DNA of 64,000 bases, from positions 106,695 to 170,694 of the forward strand of contig JABENI010000011.1 in NCBI GenBank assembly GCA_013332095.1, given 5' to 3'. Positions 52,870 to 62,345 of the stretch are shown here, in pieces (within the stretch, counting starts at the first letter, position 1; each line of letters starts with the position of its first letter). Both the position numbers and the translations under genes were made by a program. Source of the DNA: Candidatus Bathyoplasma sp. NZ. GTDB lineage: Bacteria > Bacillota_I > Bacilli_A > MAG-NZ. The notes under the pieces were generated by a model, which was not told the origin of the DNA, ran no database searches, and saw only the letters and a list, made by a program, of their open reading frames with translations.

Positions 52870-54457
52870 CTAATTCACCTCTAACTTCTTTGTATTGAAA
52901 TTCAACTTTTAATAACCAATAATATATTAGTAAGTTAATTAATATTGCTACAACATAAATAAGTAGCATTGATAAACTTTTCATAACTATACTAATATCT
53001 AATTCAACCCCCAATGCCGGGTCTAACAAAATAACGATAACTGGATAAATAACAATTGCAACAAGAATACTTAAAATAATTGAATATCCGTTTATAATTG
53101 TAGTTTCTACAAATTTACCCTTAAACATTTCTTTCCTGCTAATACCTAGATTTCTTAATTGAAAAATATGTTCCCTATCCATTTTAATATTTAGTAATCC
53201 ATTAGATATTGGTACTAATGAAAATAATATTGTAACTACTAACAGAATACTAGAAATAACTTCATCTCCATTGGTTGCATTTTCTTTATACCATCCAACC
53301 ATATCAGTTTTAGTAGTTTGAGCAAAATTTAAGTCATTTTCATTTATATAATAGACATAGTTATATTTATCCATCATCAATGTATTTTCAAAAAAATCCC
53401 TATCAACATAAACATCAAAATAGTATAAATTCAAGTTTGTTTGTTTTATTATAAATTCAAACGGTTTTCCATCTATATCTATTGATATCTTATCTCCTAT
53501 TCCATAGTGATATGTATTTGCAAATATCTCAGATACCACAATTTCATTCCCATTTAAATCAAATACACTATCATCATACAGAATGTAATCCGCGAGTTCC
53601 AAGTCAACTCCCTTTATGAAAATATCCTGATTCGAATATTTAGCTCGTATAACATAAGTGTTGTAACTATCTTCGGTGACAATAACATTATCACCAGATG
53701 AATACCCCACATACTGAAACAAATCTTCAGCATATTGCTCTGAACTTTTCGCCATACCACCTACTACTGTAGTAAAAGAAATTAGTATTCCACAGAAAAT
53801 AGCAACACCATATATATACTTCCTATATATTGAATAGTTAAATTTCACCTTCTTTACAAAGTAGCCTGAAATCTTACTTACCTTAAATAATGAAAGTAAT
53901 GGGAAACTTTTTTTCACCTTATTTATATTGATTACTTGTTCTCTCTTTTTATCATCAAATAACCTGTTACAAATAAAGAATAATATTATTGATACAACTA
54001 TCAAAAATACTAAGGATAGAACAATAAATGATGATTCAAAAAGCGATGTTTCTTCAAATAAATAACTATACTTAAATAATAATATCCCCAGGGTACTCCC
54101 AATCACAAAATTAACTAATAACATTATCAGGAAATTCCTAAAGAATTGACCTTTTAGTTTCCTTCTTGATACTCCTAAATAGAATAATAAGTTAAAATCT
54201 TTTTTGTATCGATGAAAGAAAAAATTTACAAAGATATTTAGTATGATTATAGCCATAAATGCAATAAGTATGAAGAATACTTGCATCATAAACACAAATG
54301 ATGCATTACTATTTTTATCTATTTCTGGCATATTATCGAAGTTAAATAAATAATTAGCATATGATTCAAATATGAAACTTGCAATTATAAAAGGTATAGA
54401 CAATAGAATTATGTATAATATAGTGCTTTTCCAGTTTTTCTTTAATATATTTCTCAT
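52862..54457 (-). CDS. FtsX-fold ABC permease, unit 1
   Basis: 531 residues. N-terminal helices at about 12-32, 52-78, 103-130 and 143-165 include an FtsX domain (FHRYKKDFNLLFYLGVSRRKLKG); helix five at about 215-235 is followed by an extracellular part of ~170 residues and a second FtsX block with FQLRNLGISRKEMFKGKFVE and two or three last helices. It resembles BceB-type permeases but is shorter than the usual ~650. The ATG overlaps the preceding zinc-ribbon pseudogene (ATGA). Substrate unknown; export or removal of an antimicrobial peptide is inferred from the family. Confidence 0.85.
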   Translation of the reverse strand: MRNILKKNWKSTILYIILLSIPFIIASFIFESYANYLFNFDNMPEIDKNSNASFVFMMQVFFILIAFMAIIILNIFVNFFFHRYKKDFNLLFYLGVSRRKLKGQFFRNFLIMLLVNFVIGSTLGILLFKYSYLFEETSLFESSFIVLSLVFLIVVSIILFFICNRLFDDKKREQVININKVKKSFPLLSLFKVSKISGYFVKKVKFNYSIYRKYIYGVAIFCGILISFTTVVGGMAKSSEQYAEDLFQYVGYSSGDNVIVTEDSYNTYVIRAKYSNQDIFIKGVDLELADYILYDDSVFDLNGNEIVVSEIFANTYHYGIGDKISIDIDGKPFEFIIKQTNLNLYYFDVYVDRDFFENTLMMDKYNYVYYINENDLNFAQTTKTDMVGWYKENATNGDEVISSILLVVTILFSLVPISNGLLNIKMDREHIFQLRNLGISRKEMFKGKFVETTIINGYSIILSILVAIVIYPVIVILLDPALGVELDISIVMKSLSMLLIYVVAILINLLIYYWLLKVEFQYKEVRGELDE

Positions 54458-55125
54458 TTTACCAGCTCCGAACCTAATAATCTCATGACTGCAACTTCTT
54501 CTAACAATAGATTTTTAAAATCTGCATTAATCGTCTTAATCAACTCTATCAATTCATCTAAAGAGGAACTTTTATTGCATCTATCATAATATGAAGCTAA
54601 CATTTTCCACTTAGTTGATATCATTTTTAGTGTTTTAATGTTGGTGTCTAATTCTAATTTATAGTTTGAATCTATATATTCAAGTGATTTAACAAATTCA
54701 TCTCTACCAAAACTATTGGTGCCCGTAATTATTCCTCTTAAAAAAATTTTGAAGATATTTTTAAGATACAAGAATACTTTATCACGGTACGTTGAATCAC
54801 TATTCTCGTTTATTCTTTTACATAACTCATCGATATCTTGATAAAACTCATTATTTCCATCTCTTACAGATTACATCTTTGAAGTGTAAGACGTAACTAT
54901 ACTATTTATCTTAGTTATAATATTGGATTTGCTCCTTAATTTTTGCAAATTACTACTAACCATATCAGAAGTCTTAATGCTATATGCCAAATAATCTGTT
55001 AAACTATTAGCATATTATATATAAAAATGCTTACAATATTTTTCACTTAGTTTACCATCTTTTTCTGGACCTTTCAAACTATCATCTGTTAAAAGAATAG
55101 CACAACTTTGACATAAATTCATCAT
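54454..55125 (-). pseudogene. Zinc-ribbon protein gene broken by two stop codons
   Basis: One continuous frame of 223 codons interrupted by TAA at 55015..55017 and at 54871..54873. The start MMNLCQSCAILLTDDSL, then GPEKDGKLSEKYCKH, matches the putative zinc-ribbon family PF12674 (CxSC, then xxYC). The remaining ~180 codons are helical and not recognised (KVFLYLKNIFKIFL, YKLELDTNIKTLKMISTKWK). The last 105-codon piece is still open but starts at a TTG without a ribosome binding site. It ends by an ATGA overlap with the permease gene, so it was the first gene of this operon. Confidence 0.75.
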
Positions 55126-55155
55126 TTTTTAACATTTCTTCTTTTTTTTATAAAC

Positions 55156-55191
55156 ATTATATAATACTTGATATGACAACAGCTGTCATAT
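55156..55191 (-). promoter_or_regulatory. Operator palindrome and -10 box of ABC unit 1
   Basis: Perfect palindrome ATATGACA-5 bases-TGTCATAT at 55171..55191, with TATAAT at 55156..55161 on the minus strand just downstream. No good -35 is present, so the palindrome lies over the -35 zone. It begins within the last codons of the WYL regulator remnant; such dyads are the usual targets of neighbouring WYL/YafY regulators (inference). Confidence 0.6.
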
Positions 55192-55906
55192 TTCTAAAAT
55201 TTTCTTTACTTTTTCTTTTAATTTTTCCGTTATATATCTAGGTTTTATATTCACAATAGAATCTTCATAACTAAAATATATTTATACAAATGCTTATCAT
55301 CAATAGTATCAAAAATAACTATAATTTTATTATTTTTATCAATTTTATAAGTATCTCTAAAATCCTCATAAATTCTATATTATTCACTCATATTTAGTGT
55401 GAGTTCTACTTTAATATAGTCTTGTTGTTGTTATTTTTATCAAATTTTAAACTATAATAACTAATATTATAGTCATCTCTATTAAATATTTCATCTGTAA
55501 TAATTATCTTAATTATCCTTAAAATTCTAAATGTTTTTAAATCTTCTCTCATATTGCAAAAAGCAATTAAGTACCATTTTTGTTTTTTAAAGACTTATTT
55601 CAGTGGAACTATTTGCCTTATCTTAGATTTGCCTTCGTAAGATTTATACTCGATTTTTAATGCACTATTACTTCTTATAGCTGTTTTTATCTTTTCAAAA
55701 AAATCTTTCTCATAATCGCTATTAAAACTAGAGAAATCAATATTTATATATTCTATTTTCTTGTCGCCAAAAAATGATTTTAGTTTGTTTAATATATAAT
55801 CAATATCTGTGTACTCTGTTGCTTTTAATATGTCAAGCCCAAGCATAATAATACTTTTATCCTCACTTGACATCGTATATTTATTCAAAACAAAACTATC
55901 CATAAG
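55186..55906 (-). pseudogene. WYL-domain (YafY-type) regulator, truncated and frameshifted
   Basis: Readable parts in order: MDSFVLNKYTMSSEDKSIIM, LLGLDILKATEYTDIDYIL in the form GLDILKATEYTDIDY, IEYINIDFSSFNSDYEKDFF, YKSYEGKSKIRQIVPLK, then after a TAA VFKKQKWYLIAFCNMREDLK and RILRI, then KVELTLNMSE, a stop, IYEDFRDTYKIDK, and the C-terminal RYITEKLKEKVKKILEI. The helix-turn-helix N-terminus is missing: the gene is cut at 55906, where a serine-recombinase fragment begins. At least three lesions in all. It presumably once controlled the operator and ABC unit directly downstream. Confidence 0.8.
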
Positions 55907-56005
55907 GTGGTAAATTAGTCACATACTTGTCTTGTAGCACTCTAACATGTATACCACTTTTGATCTTCTTACTAATATCGGAACTGTACATTTCATTCGC
56001 CAGTG
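55907..56005 (-). pseudogene. Large serine recombinase fragment
   Basis: About 33 codons: LANEMYSSDISKKIKSGIHV then VLQDKYVTNLPPYG. This matches the conserved segment of large serine recombinases that reads SxxISKKIKSA...QGKFIGSxPPYGY just after the catalytic domain. It breaks off at YG, fused directly to the WYL remnant, and the catalytic serine part is absent. It marks the scar of a lost integrative element. Confidence 0.65.
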
Positions 56006-56037
56006 TCAAGTAAAGACCAAAAAAAACACGCTATCCA

Positions 56038-57126
56038 TTATTTTGAATACAAATTAAATTCTATCTGTTTTTTAGCATCACCATTAATCACCATATCAAT
56101 CTTGTGCATTCCAACATAATGCTTACGAGTTGACATTTCTTTAAAACTGATTTTTTTCTTAATTGCATGCGTTCCAGAAGTAAATGTTTTTTTAAAAAAC
56201 GAAAATGTCTTTGTAGAATGACTACCATTGTTTTTTAAGTAATGCACCCTAAAATCTCCACGTATTTTCTTTTTTTCTTTAACATTAAAAGTGACAAAAA
56301 CATAAGTCGTGTCACCAATATACACATCATCATTTTCTATATGAAAATCTAGAATTTCTACTCCCTTAGAATTATCAAACCCCCATAATCTAAGTGCATC
56401 TTTGTTTCCCTCTTTTAGTAGTGTTCTTAGTCCATGCTTTAGTATCCAATCTGTTTTTTCATTCTTATTAATCCAGTTTGTAGCTATTTTTAGAACAATC
56501 TTTGGATAGAGTTTTGAAATGTCATTTATATTGTTGGCTACACTTTTTCTAACATACTTTGATGTGTCTTCCTTTAGTATGTCCAATATTTCAAGAACTT
56601 TGACTACATATATTTCATCATTTAGATTTTTTACGCTTTTTGCCCACGGAAGTTTAGGTCTACATCCTTCTGATGCAAACCTTCTTTTATGCTCGTTATC
56701 ACTTTTGGCTAATCGTTTCATAAAAATTAGGACCTTGTCAATATCTTTATTAGCAAAACTCCTTATAGCAAATTCACTACTACCAAATACAGTAAAATAC
56801 TCTAATGCTTCAAGAGATTTATCAAAATATTCTCTGCCGTAAACATCTATAAATTCAGGAAAAACAAGAGTATTAAATCCATTATCTATATCAGTAACTA
56901 CATCCATAAGCACATCAATAGAATCAAAATAATCAAGCCTTAAACATTCACCAATAGTTACTGCACATACTCTTAACTTTTCTTTAAGTTCCAAATTTGT
57001 ATATGTTTTATTTGTAAGTTTTTTTAAAAATAATTCACTATCAAATTCATCAGTTCTTAATGAAATTCCATCAGCTAATTTATATATGAATTCCTTTTGA
57101 AAAAACTTATTTTTTAGTAGTTCCAT
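56038..57126 (-). CDS. DNA alkylation repair glycosylase, AlkC-like with Ig-like domain
   Basis: 362 residues. N-terminal ~250 residues are ALK/HEAT-like helical repeats that wrap DNA; the conserved box HKRRFASEGCRPKLPW lies at about 146-161, followed by DTSKYVRKSVANNINDISK. The C-terminal ~100 residues are beta-rich (FHIENDDVYIGDTTYVFVTF, KRHYVGMHKIDM-like) and resemble the Ig-like domain of AlkC, absent from AlkD. AlkC excises 3-methyladenine-type lesions. AAAGGGAG precedes the ATG. It appears intact although it sits between the recombinase scar and orphan genes. Confidence 0.82.
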   Translation of the reverse strand: MELLKNKFFQKEFIYKLADGISLRTDEFDSELFLKKLTNKTYTNLELKEKLRVCAVTIGECLRLDYFDSIDVLMDVVTDIDNGFNTLVFPEFIDVYGREYFDKSLEALEYFTVFGSSEFAIRSFANKDIDKVLIFMKRLAKSDNEHKRRFASEGCRPKLPWAKSVKNLNDEIYVVKVLEILDILKEDTSKYVRKSVANNINDISKLYPKIVLKIATNWINKNEKTDWILKHGLRTLLKEGNKDALRLWGFDNSKGVEILDFHIENDDVYIGDTTYVFVTFNVKEKKKIRGDFRVHYLKNNGSHSTKTFSFFKKTFTSGTHAIKKKISFKEMSTRKHYVGMHKIDMVINGDAKKQIEFNLYSK

Positions 57127-57345
57127 ATCTTACTCCCTTTCTTCTAATTCGTTCTCTAAACTAACTATTAAAAACTTTATAAATACACGGATATAAGGGC
57201 AGTATAAATTCCAACATATTGCTAAACTTTCCCTATTAAAATATATTATGTATCTCATCATTGTTGACTTTTCTTAAATAAAAGACATCACAGTATATTA
57301 GGAATATTTATTAGTTTATTTTTTTCACAATACTCCTATTTCTAC

Positions 57346-57633
57346 TTATATATAAAATTTTACTACTATTTTATCTTTTCTAGAAATAAAAAATGGAACT
57401 ATCTTTTCTTTTTTAAATTCATAAAAAATTTTATCAACAGATTCTTTATCTTCTATTAATGTCACATCATATTTATTATTGTGTTTTAACTTAATTTTTC
57501 CTGTTTTAGTAAATTCATTATATTTATTACTTTTACAATTTGTTCTAAATATAATACAACGATCTTCATTTTTATAGCTTACAGTTTTGAATTTCTTTTC
57601 ATTGAAAACCTTTATAAGCCCTTTTTTCTTCAT
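57346..57633 (-). CDS. Hypothetical protein, 95 residues
   Basis: Basic, soluble, beta-patterned protein (MKKKGLIKVFNEKKFKTVSY, GKIKLKHNNKYDVTLIEDKE). A small split-barrel fold of the pyridoxamine-oxidase type is imaginable but not supported by a clear motif, so no function is given. AAAGGTG precedes the ATG. It has one of the best promoters in the window, with a palindrome inside it, so it is probably a regulated single gene. Confidence 0.6.
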   Translation of the reverse strand: MKKKGLIKVFNEKKFKTVSYKNEDRCIIFRTNCKSNKYNEFTKTGKIKLKHNNKYDVTLIEDKESVDKIFYEFKKEKIVPFFISRKDKIVVKFYI

Positions 57634-57700
57634 ATTGTTAACACCTTTCTATGTATTATTTTGAACTTCCACTCTATCAGACAATATACTTTATGTTATT

Positions 57701-57729
57701 AGTATAGTATGCTATACATATTATGTCAA
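57701..57729 (-). promoter_or_regulatory. Strong promoter with internal palindrome
   Basis: TTGACA (57724..57729), 17-base spacer, TATACT (57701..57706) on the minus strand. A perfect dyad GTATAG-CATA-CTATAC (57702..57717) covers the -10 and most of the spacer, where a repressor would block polymerase. The 95-residue gene starts about 60 bases after the predicted start site. Confidence 0.7.
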
Positions 57730-57753
57730 ATGTACTTTTCGTCTTATATTATA

Positions 57754-57939
57754 TTAATATTTTATATCAAAACAATCCCCCATACTCTCTACAATCTGCA
57801 TTATCATTACAGATAAATACATTAGTATAAAACAAAATAACATTGCCATAGAATATCTTCTAATTTTTAGTAGTCTTTCTAGTTCTTTAAACTGTGAGTT
57901 GTATCTTAACTTTTCAAAAAAACGTTTTATTGATCCCAT
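57754..57939 (-). CDS. Small membrane protein, 61 residues
   Basis: Basic N-terminus MGSIKRFFEKLRYNSQFKEL, then one membrane helix at about 31-52 (SMAMLFCFILMYLSVMIMQIV) and a short acidic tail. GGAGG lies 5 bases before the ATG at 57939; the TTG upstream is part of that site. Family not recognised. Isolated between two intergenic spaces. Confidence 0.5.
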   Translation of the reverse strand: MGSIKRFFEKLRYNSQFKELERLLKIRRYSMAMLFCFILMYLSVMIMQIVESMGDCFDIKY

Positions 57940-58164
57940 TTTTTCCTCCAATTTGTTATAAAATATTGAAATCTCTTATAATCCTAATTCTTAACCTAAT
58001 ATTGCTGTATTTATTTTCCTTGTTGTTAATAGCTTCCACATCAAGCTCCCATACCTGGAATTTGCTATTTACTATATAGTGTAAATGTGATACATTGATG
58101 TAAAGTACTAATGTTCAACATCCTAAAATTGATTTTTCATACTTTTATTAAAGGAGCGGTAAAA

Positions 58165-58638
58165 ATGCAAATATATTTTATTTTAGTTCTCATTGTATCA
58201 ATTATTCATGTTATTGAAGAATATTTTTTTGATTGGATTAATTTTGTTAATGAAAACAAAAATGTGCTTAATTTAAATATCAACTCAATCAAAAAATTTG
58301 ATTTTATACTTGTAAATAGTGTTTTTATTATACTTGTAATTATCGCTAATATAGTTCATGAAAAACACGAAATTTTTTCTTTATCAATTGTTTTTCTCAT
58401 AATGATAAACACTATATTTCATGTAGTTCCTTCAATAAAATTAAAAAAATATATGCCAGGACTAATAAGTGCGTTATTTGGTTATATGCCTTTATCGATT
58501 ATTACAGTAGTTATCTTTACTTTTGAAAATAATCTTAGTCTTTTTCAGGTCATAATTTCATTTCTAATAGGAATGCTAATCATGGCTTTACCTTGCGTTT
58601 ATCATGTTGTAAAAACTAAACTAAATAGGAAGAGATAG
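58165..58638 (+). CDS. HXXEE-domain membrane protein
   Basis: 157 residues, four or five hydrophobic helices, one of few plus-strand genes. HVIEE (His15, Glu18, Glu19) begins the family motif (PF13787); a second cluster, NTIFHVVPSI with HxxxP, and a late CVYHV follow. These residues suggest a metal or catalytic site in the membrane, but the family has no known function. AAAGGAGCGG precedes the ATG at 58165; an upstream in-frame ATG lacks a ribosome binding site. Confidence 0.72.
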   Translation: MQIYFILVLIVSIIHVIEEYFFDWINFVNENKNVLNLNINSIKKFDFILVNSVFIILVIIANIVHEKHEIFSLSIVFLIMINTIFHVVPSIKLKKYMPGLISALFGYMPLSIITVVIFTFENNLSLFQVIISFLIGMLIMALPCVYHVVKTKLNRKR

Positions 58639-58762
58639 CTAAAGTGAATACTAAACAGTTTTTTAAAAAATATTTATAAATATTAAATTTTATAAACATA
58701 TGTTATTCAAAGAACTGTCAAATAATATAATACATAACAATTTGCCCGTTATATATAATTCT

Positions 58763-58932
58763 TTTTTTAAACTACTACTATTACCAAGCAATAATTTAAG
58801 ATATTGTTGAACCAAAAAACTCTTATAAATAAAGATTTATAAGGGCTTTTTAATATTCAGATAAAGTTGACTAGTATATCCTTCTTTACCTCTTAGTAGT
58901 ATGTTACTGGTGAAGCAATTCGTTGTCCACGA
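58763..58932. repeat. Intergenic repeat, copy B
   Basis: Second copy of the ~170-bp repeat, close to copy A with scattered substitutions. It carries the CTTATAAAT hairpin (about 58814..58851), which has a T-run on the plus strand and an A-run on the other side, so it can end both this ATPase unit and plus-strand transcription. It fills most of 58639..59011. Confidence 0.85.
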
Positions 58933-59011
58933 ATACCCGCTAAATCATTTTTAATAAATAATTGTTGATCAAAATAATTTAAAAAATATTTAAGTATTAA
59001 TAAACACAATT

Positions 59012-59686
59012 TTAATCTTGAATTTTTCCATCTTTTATTTTAATTACCGAATCAGCATATCTCAGTAATTCATTTTCGTGTGTCACCATAACGACAGTTA
59101 CGCCCTGAGTTTTACATAACTCTGTCAATAATTTCATAAAATTATTGGAGTTTTCCGAATCTAAATTCCCAGTTGGTTCATCTGCTAAAATAACGTTTGG
59201 TGAAGATAATAAACATCTAGCAATTGCTACTCTTTGTTGTTCTCCACCTGACAATTCATTAATATACGATTGTTTTTTATTACTAATACCAAGTTCAGTT
59301 AGTAATTCATTGTACCTGTCCAAATATAAGTTTAAATTTTCTTTTCTAAACCTTAGGGGAAGAAAAATATTTTCCTCAACAGTCAAGAACGGTAGCAAAT
59401 TAAAACTTTGATAGATATATCCAAGTTTTTCTAATCTAATACGACACATTTCCTTTTCAGTTAAGTCCTTAATCTCAGTCTCGCCAATTACCACACTTCC
59501 TGATGTGGGTATCAATATACCACCAACAATATTAAGCAAAGTTGATTTCCCAGAGCCTGACGGACCTGAAATCATATATATTTTACCTTTTTCCAATTCT
59601 AAATTGATATTATTTAACGCCTTTTCGCTGACTACATCGTTGTTATTATAAATATGGGTAATATTATTTAACTTTATAATTGACAT
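59012..59686 (-). CDS. ABC transporter ATPase (BceA-like), unit 2
   Basis: 224 residues; Walker A GPSGSGKST, Q-loop YIYQSFNLLP, signature LSGGEQQRVAIARC, Walker B VILADEPTGNLD and switch His in VTHENEL. Intact, paired with the FtsX permease two bases upstream; GGGGGAG is its ribosome binding site. A 5'-truncated near-copy is found at 62.57-63.07 kb. Same class as unit 1 but not its recent duplicate. Confidence 0.92.
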   Translation of the reverse strand: MSIIKLNNITHIYNNNDVVSEKALNNINLELEKGKIYMISGPSGSGKSTLLNIVGGILIPTSGSVVIGETEIKDLTEKEMCRIRLEKLGYIYQSFNLLPFLTVEENIFLPLRFRKENLNLYLDRYNELLTELGISNKKQSYINELSGGEQQRVAIARCLLSSPNVILADEPTGNLDSENSNNFMKLLTELCKTQGVTVVMVTHENELLRYADSVIKIKDGKIQD

Positions 59687-59688
59687 TC

Positions 59689-61587
59689 TTACTCCCCCTC
59701 CTTGTACATATATTCAAAACTTTTATTCTTTATATTTTTACTATCAATCACAACAACTGAAATCAATAATAGTAAAGCGCATCCTAAAATAGCAATCATC
59801 AATTTTCCAGTTGGTGAGTAGTAATTTAAAGGCAAACTTTTTTCCAGATACATTAAATATCCTTTTGCAAATCTTACTCCACAAAACCACCCAAATACTG
59901 AACCTAGAATCATAACTGTGGTTGCTTCCATAATCATGGAGGTTACCAGTACGTACTTGCGTACTCCTAATATCCTCAACATTGCGTATTCTTTTTTTCG
60001 GTTTTGCAGAGATAAGAGAAGTCCATTGCTACCGGCAATGAAAGATAACATAAGTATTAAATTTGAATATAATAATATTTCAAACCTTTTAATACCTTGG
60101 GCTGCTGTACTTCTATATTGCTCTTTGATATCAGAAACATTAATAATTTCGTATTCATCTGTTTTTAATTCTAAAAATTCCATCACGTTCTTTACATCTT
60201 CTTCTGAACTAGAAGCAAAATATATTGAATTATATTTTCCCACTGTACCAAACATAAGGTTACTCAATTTATCTTGCGATACAAAAATTTGACGTGACTC
60301 TCTCAAACCACCGTATTCACCGCTTATTTGGATTTCAATTTCCGTTTCTAATACAGTATAATTGATAGTATTTCTGATATTCATGAAATAATCATTAAAA
60401 TAATCATGGTGAAATAGACCGTTCATTTCTTCACCTTTAAAAATGTCATCAAATTGTGAATTTTCATCTAAAAATAGTGTCTCCATCTCTAAATATGAAC
60501 GATCAATTCCTACTATCTCGATTCTTTTTAAAGCGTACACTGTTGGTAATATTAGTGCTGTCGCAGTCTGACTATTTGGATATTCACTAGACATATACTC
60601 AGAAAAATCATCTTTATTGAGTCCGATTGGATTTTCAGATATCGCTATATGGCTATAAGAAATATTATTGTCAACAGCATAATCTGTACTAACTCTTATT
60701 GAATTCCATGTTCCAAAGAAACCAACTATTAACGTGGCTGCTATAATAAATGAGAACACGATAAATTTTATTTTCTTAAATGAATACAAGTTTTGGCTTG
60801 AAGCTAGATACATAAAATTAATATTCAACTTTTTTGATAACAATTGAAAAAATTTAAGTACATAATAGAGTATGCCATCAAAGCCAAATACAAAGCCTAC
60901 AATAAACAAAATACTGCTGAAGATGTTTACATTTGATGTTGATACGACTGGCAACAACAAAGCCACTATGCCAATAATTAATCCAATAAGCAATTTTCGA
61001 TTAATTTTTTGAATTTGCCTTTTAGTTATATACGTTGTCTTTACAAAACTTTTTTTTGAATTATAAAGATTTGAATTAATGTTTCTAAAATTACTGCTAA
61101 CTATAGATAAATAGAAAGGTAGCATCACCAATATAATCCAAACAATAATTTGATAACAAATTTTTGCTGAAGGAAAGTCATATTTAAAGAGCCACATCGA
61201 AATAAATATTCCGATAAAGAAACCTAGTATAGATGAAGTTATCCCCATAATTGCCACCTCATAAAATAATATTGACTTAATAGAAGATTTGTTTATACCA
61301 AGTTTATGGAGTAACTTAAATTCGTTCATCCTGCTTTGAAACATTACAGCATACGTATTATTCACAATTGTATATATAAGTATTATAATCATGAACATCA
61401 CTGTTACAATGATTAATCCCTTTCGGTCTTTTTCTGGTATTACGTCTTGAGATTCAAACGGTGGATATAGGTTAAACGAAACATGCATTGATAAACTAAT
61501 AATTGCAGTGCATCCTATAAGTATTAATAGCATTAGAAATAACCTTAATTTGTTTTTTAAAATATTACTTTTTATGTATTGAAACAC
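59689..61587 (-). CDS. FtsX-fold ABC permease (BceB-like), unit 2
   Basis: About 632 residues, near the BceB norm: first helix at about 15-35, an FtsX block with NEFKLLHKLGINKSSIKSIL, six helices by residue ~300, a ~200-residue extracellular domain (start TDYAVDNNISYSHIAISENP), then a second FtsX block NRKKEYAMLRILGVRKYV and two last helices. GTG at 61587 follows AGAGGTG by 6 bases and is preferred over the GTG at 61596 that lies within this site. Probably binds and clears a peptide antibiotic; no two-component genes nearby. Confidence 0.88.
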   Translation of the reverse strand: MFQYIKSNILKNKLRLFLMLLILIGCTAIISLSMHVSFNLYPPFESQDVIPEKDRKGLIIVTVMFMIIILIYTIVNNTYAVMFQSRMNEFKLLHKLGINKSSIKSILFYEVAIMGITSSILGFFIGIFISMWLFKYDFPSAKICYQIIVWIILVMLPFYLSIVSSNFRNINSNLYNSKKSFVKTTYITKRQIQKINRKLLIGLIIGIVALLLPVVSTSNVNIFSSILFIVGFVFGFDGILYYVLKFFQLLSKKLNINFMYLASSQNLYSFKKIKFIVFSFIIAATLIVGFFGTWNSIRVSTDYAVDNNISYSHIAISENPIGLNKDDFSEYMSSEYPNSQTATALILPTVYALKRIEIVGIDRSYLEMETLFLDENSQFDDIFKGEEMNGLFHHDYFNDYFMNIRNTINYTVLETEIEIQISGEYGGLRESRQIFVSQDKLSNLMFGTVGKYNSIYFASSSEEDVKNVMEFLELKTDEYEIINVSDIKEQYRSTAAQGIKRFEILLYSNLILMLSFIAGSNGLLLSLQNRKKEYAMLRILGVRKYVLVTSMIMEATTVMILGSVFGWFCGVRFAKGYLMYLEKSLPLNYYSPTGKLMIAILGCALLLLISVVVIDSKNIKNKSFEYMYKEGE

Positions 61588-61596
61588 TTTTTTCAC

Positions 61597-62204
61597 CTCT
61601 GTAACTTATTTTTTTTAAAATCCTAATAAATATAATTATCATCAACGTAATATCAATAAGCATGATACCATTAATTCCATACCGCACATTATATATTATA
61701 TTTTAAAAAATGCCAAATAATTTTGAAACAATATAAATAATTAGTTATATATTTAAAGATATTAATAACTATTAAAACTTGTATCCTGATTATTATATTC
61801 AAATTCAAAAAATCGAACAAAAATTTCAAAAAAATTATCCATTAAATTAAGTGATAAATTATCATAAATCCTAACAGCAATAATAAAATTATGTTTAAAA
61901 AACGATTTAATAATCAGTTAGGATTGAAACCCTACGGTACAATAATTGTGAGACTATTGCAAACAATCATTTATTAGTTACTTCAATCAATTCCTATAAA
62001 AAAGTAATTTAATCATAGCACACTGTCATTATAGGCTATTTTAAAAAACAATGATAGTTTAGAAAATATTCAACAAAATATATCAATTTTTATCGAACTA
62101 TTTCTAAATTTCTAATAACCTTTTTGAATCAATTAAGTATTTTTTCGAAATTTATTTGCAATTATTTCGTACTTTGAAACAAGAGAACTCTCTTCAGTGT
62201 TCTG
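61597..62204. other. Non-coding stretch with a spaced inverted repeat
   Basis: No gene seen. AATCCTAAC (about 61872..61880) and GTTAGGATT (about 61918..61926) form a 9-bp dyad with a 37-base loop. The rest is AT-rich with a run of short fragments and no strong promoter match. It should contain the promoter of ABC unit 2. Confidence 0.4.
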
Positions 62205-62345
62205 CTAGATTGTATATCTTCTTCTCTTTAATTGGAATACTTATTTGCCATAAATCAACTGCTAGGTTAGTTACTTTATTTCCTTCTATTATTGTAAATA
62301 TCCTATTCTTATTATTAAAATATAACACTAAGACAGTTCCGATAT
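62205..62345 (-). pseudogene. 5' fragment of the PBP gene (duplicated, decayed)
   Basis: The minus strand reads GTVLVLYFNN, then IIEGNKVTNLAVDLWQISIP, matching residues ~16-57 of the PBP at 49.7-51.6 kb (GTVLVVAILI, IVKGNKITNLAVDLWQRSIP), with a frame slip in the membrane helix. It joins repeat copy C directly, whereas at the original locus PBP and repeat A are ~210 bases apart. Confidence 0.85.

Noticed and set aside
52216..61587. Complete Bce-type resistance module
   Set aside because: Two ATPase/permease pairs are present, but no histidine kinase or response regulator lies in the window.
61910..61975. Possible CRISPR repeat (GTTAGGATTGAAAC-like)
   Set aside because: Only one copy is present, with no spacer-repeat pattern and no cas gene; it is part of a spaced inverted repeat.
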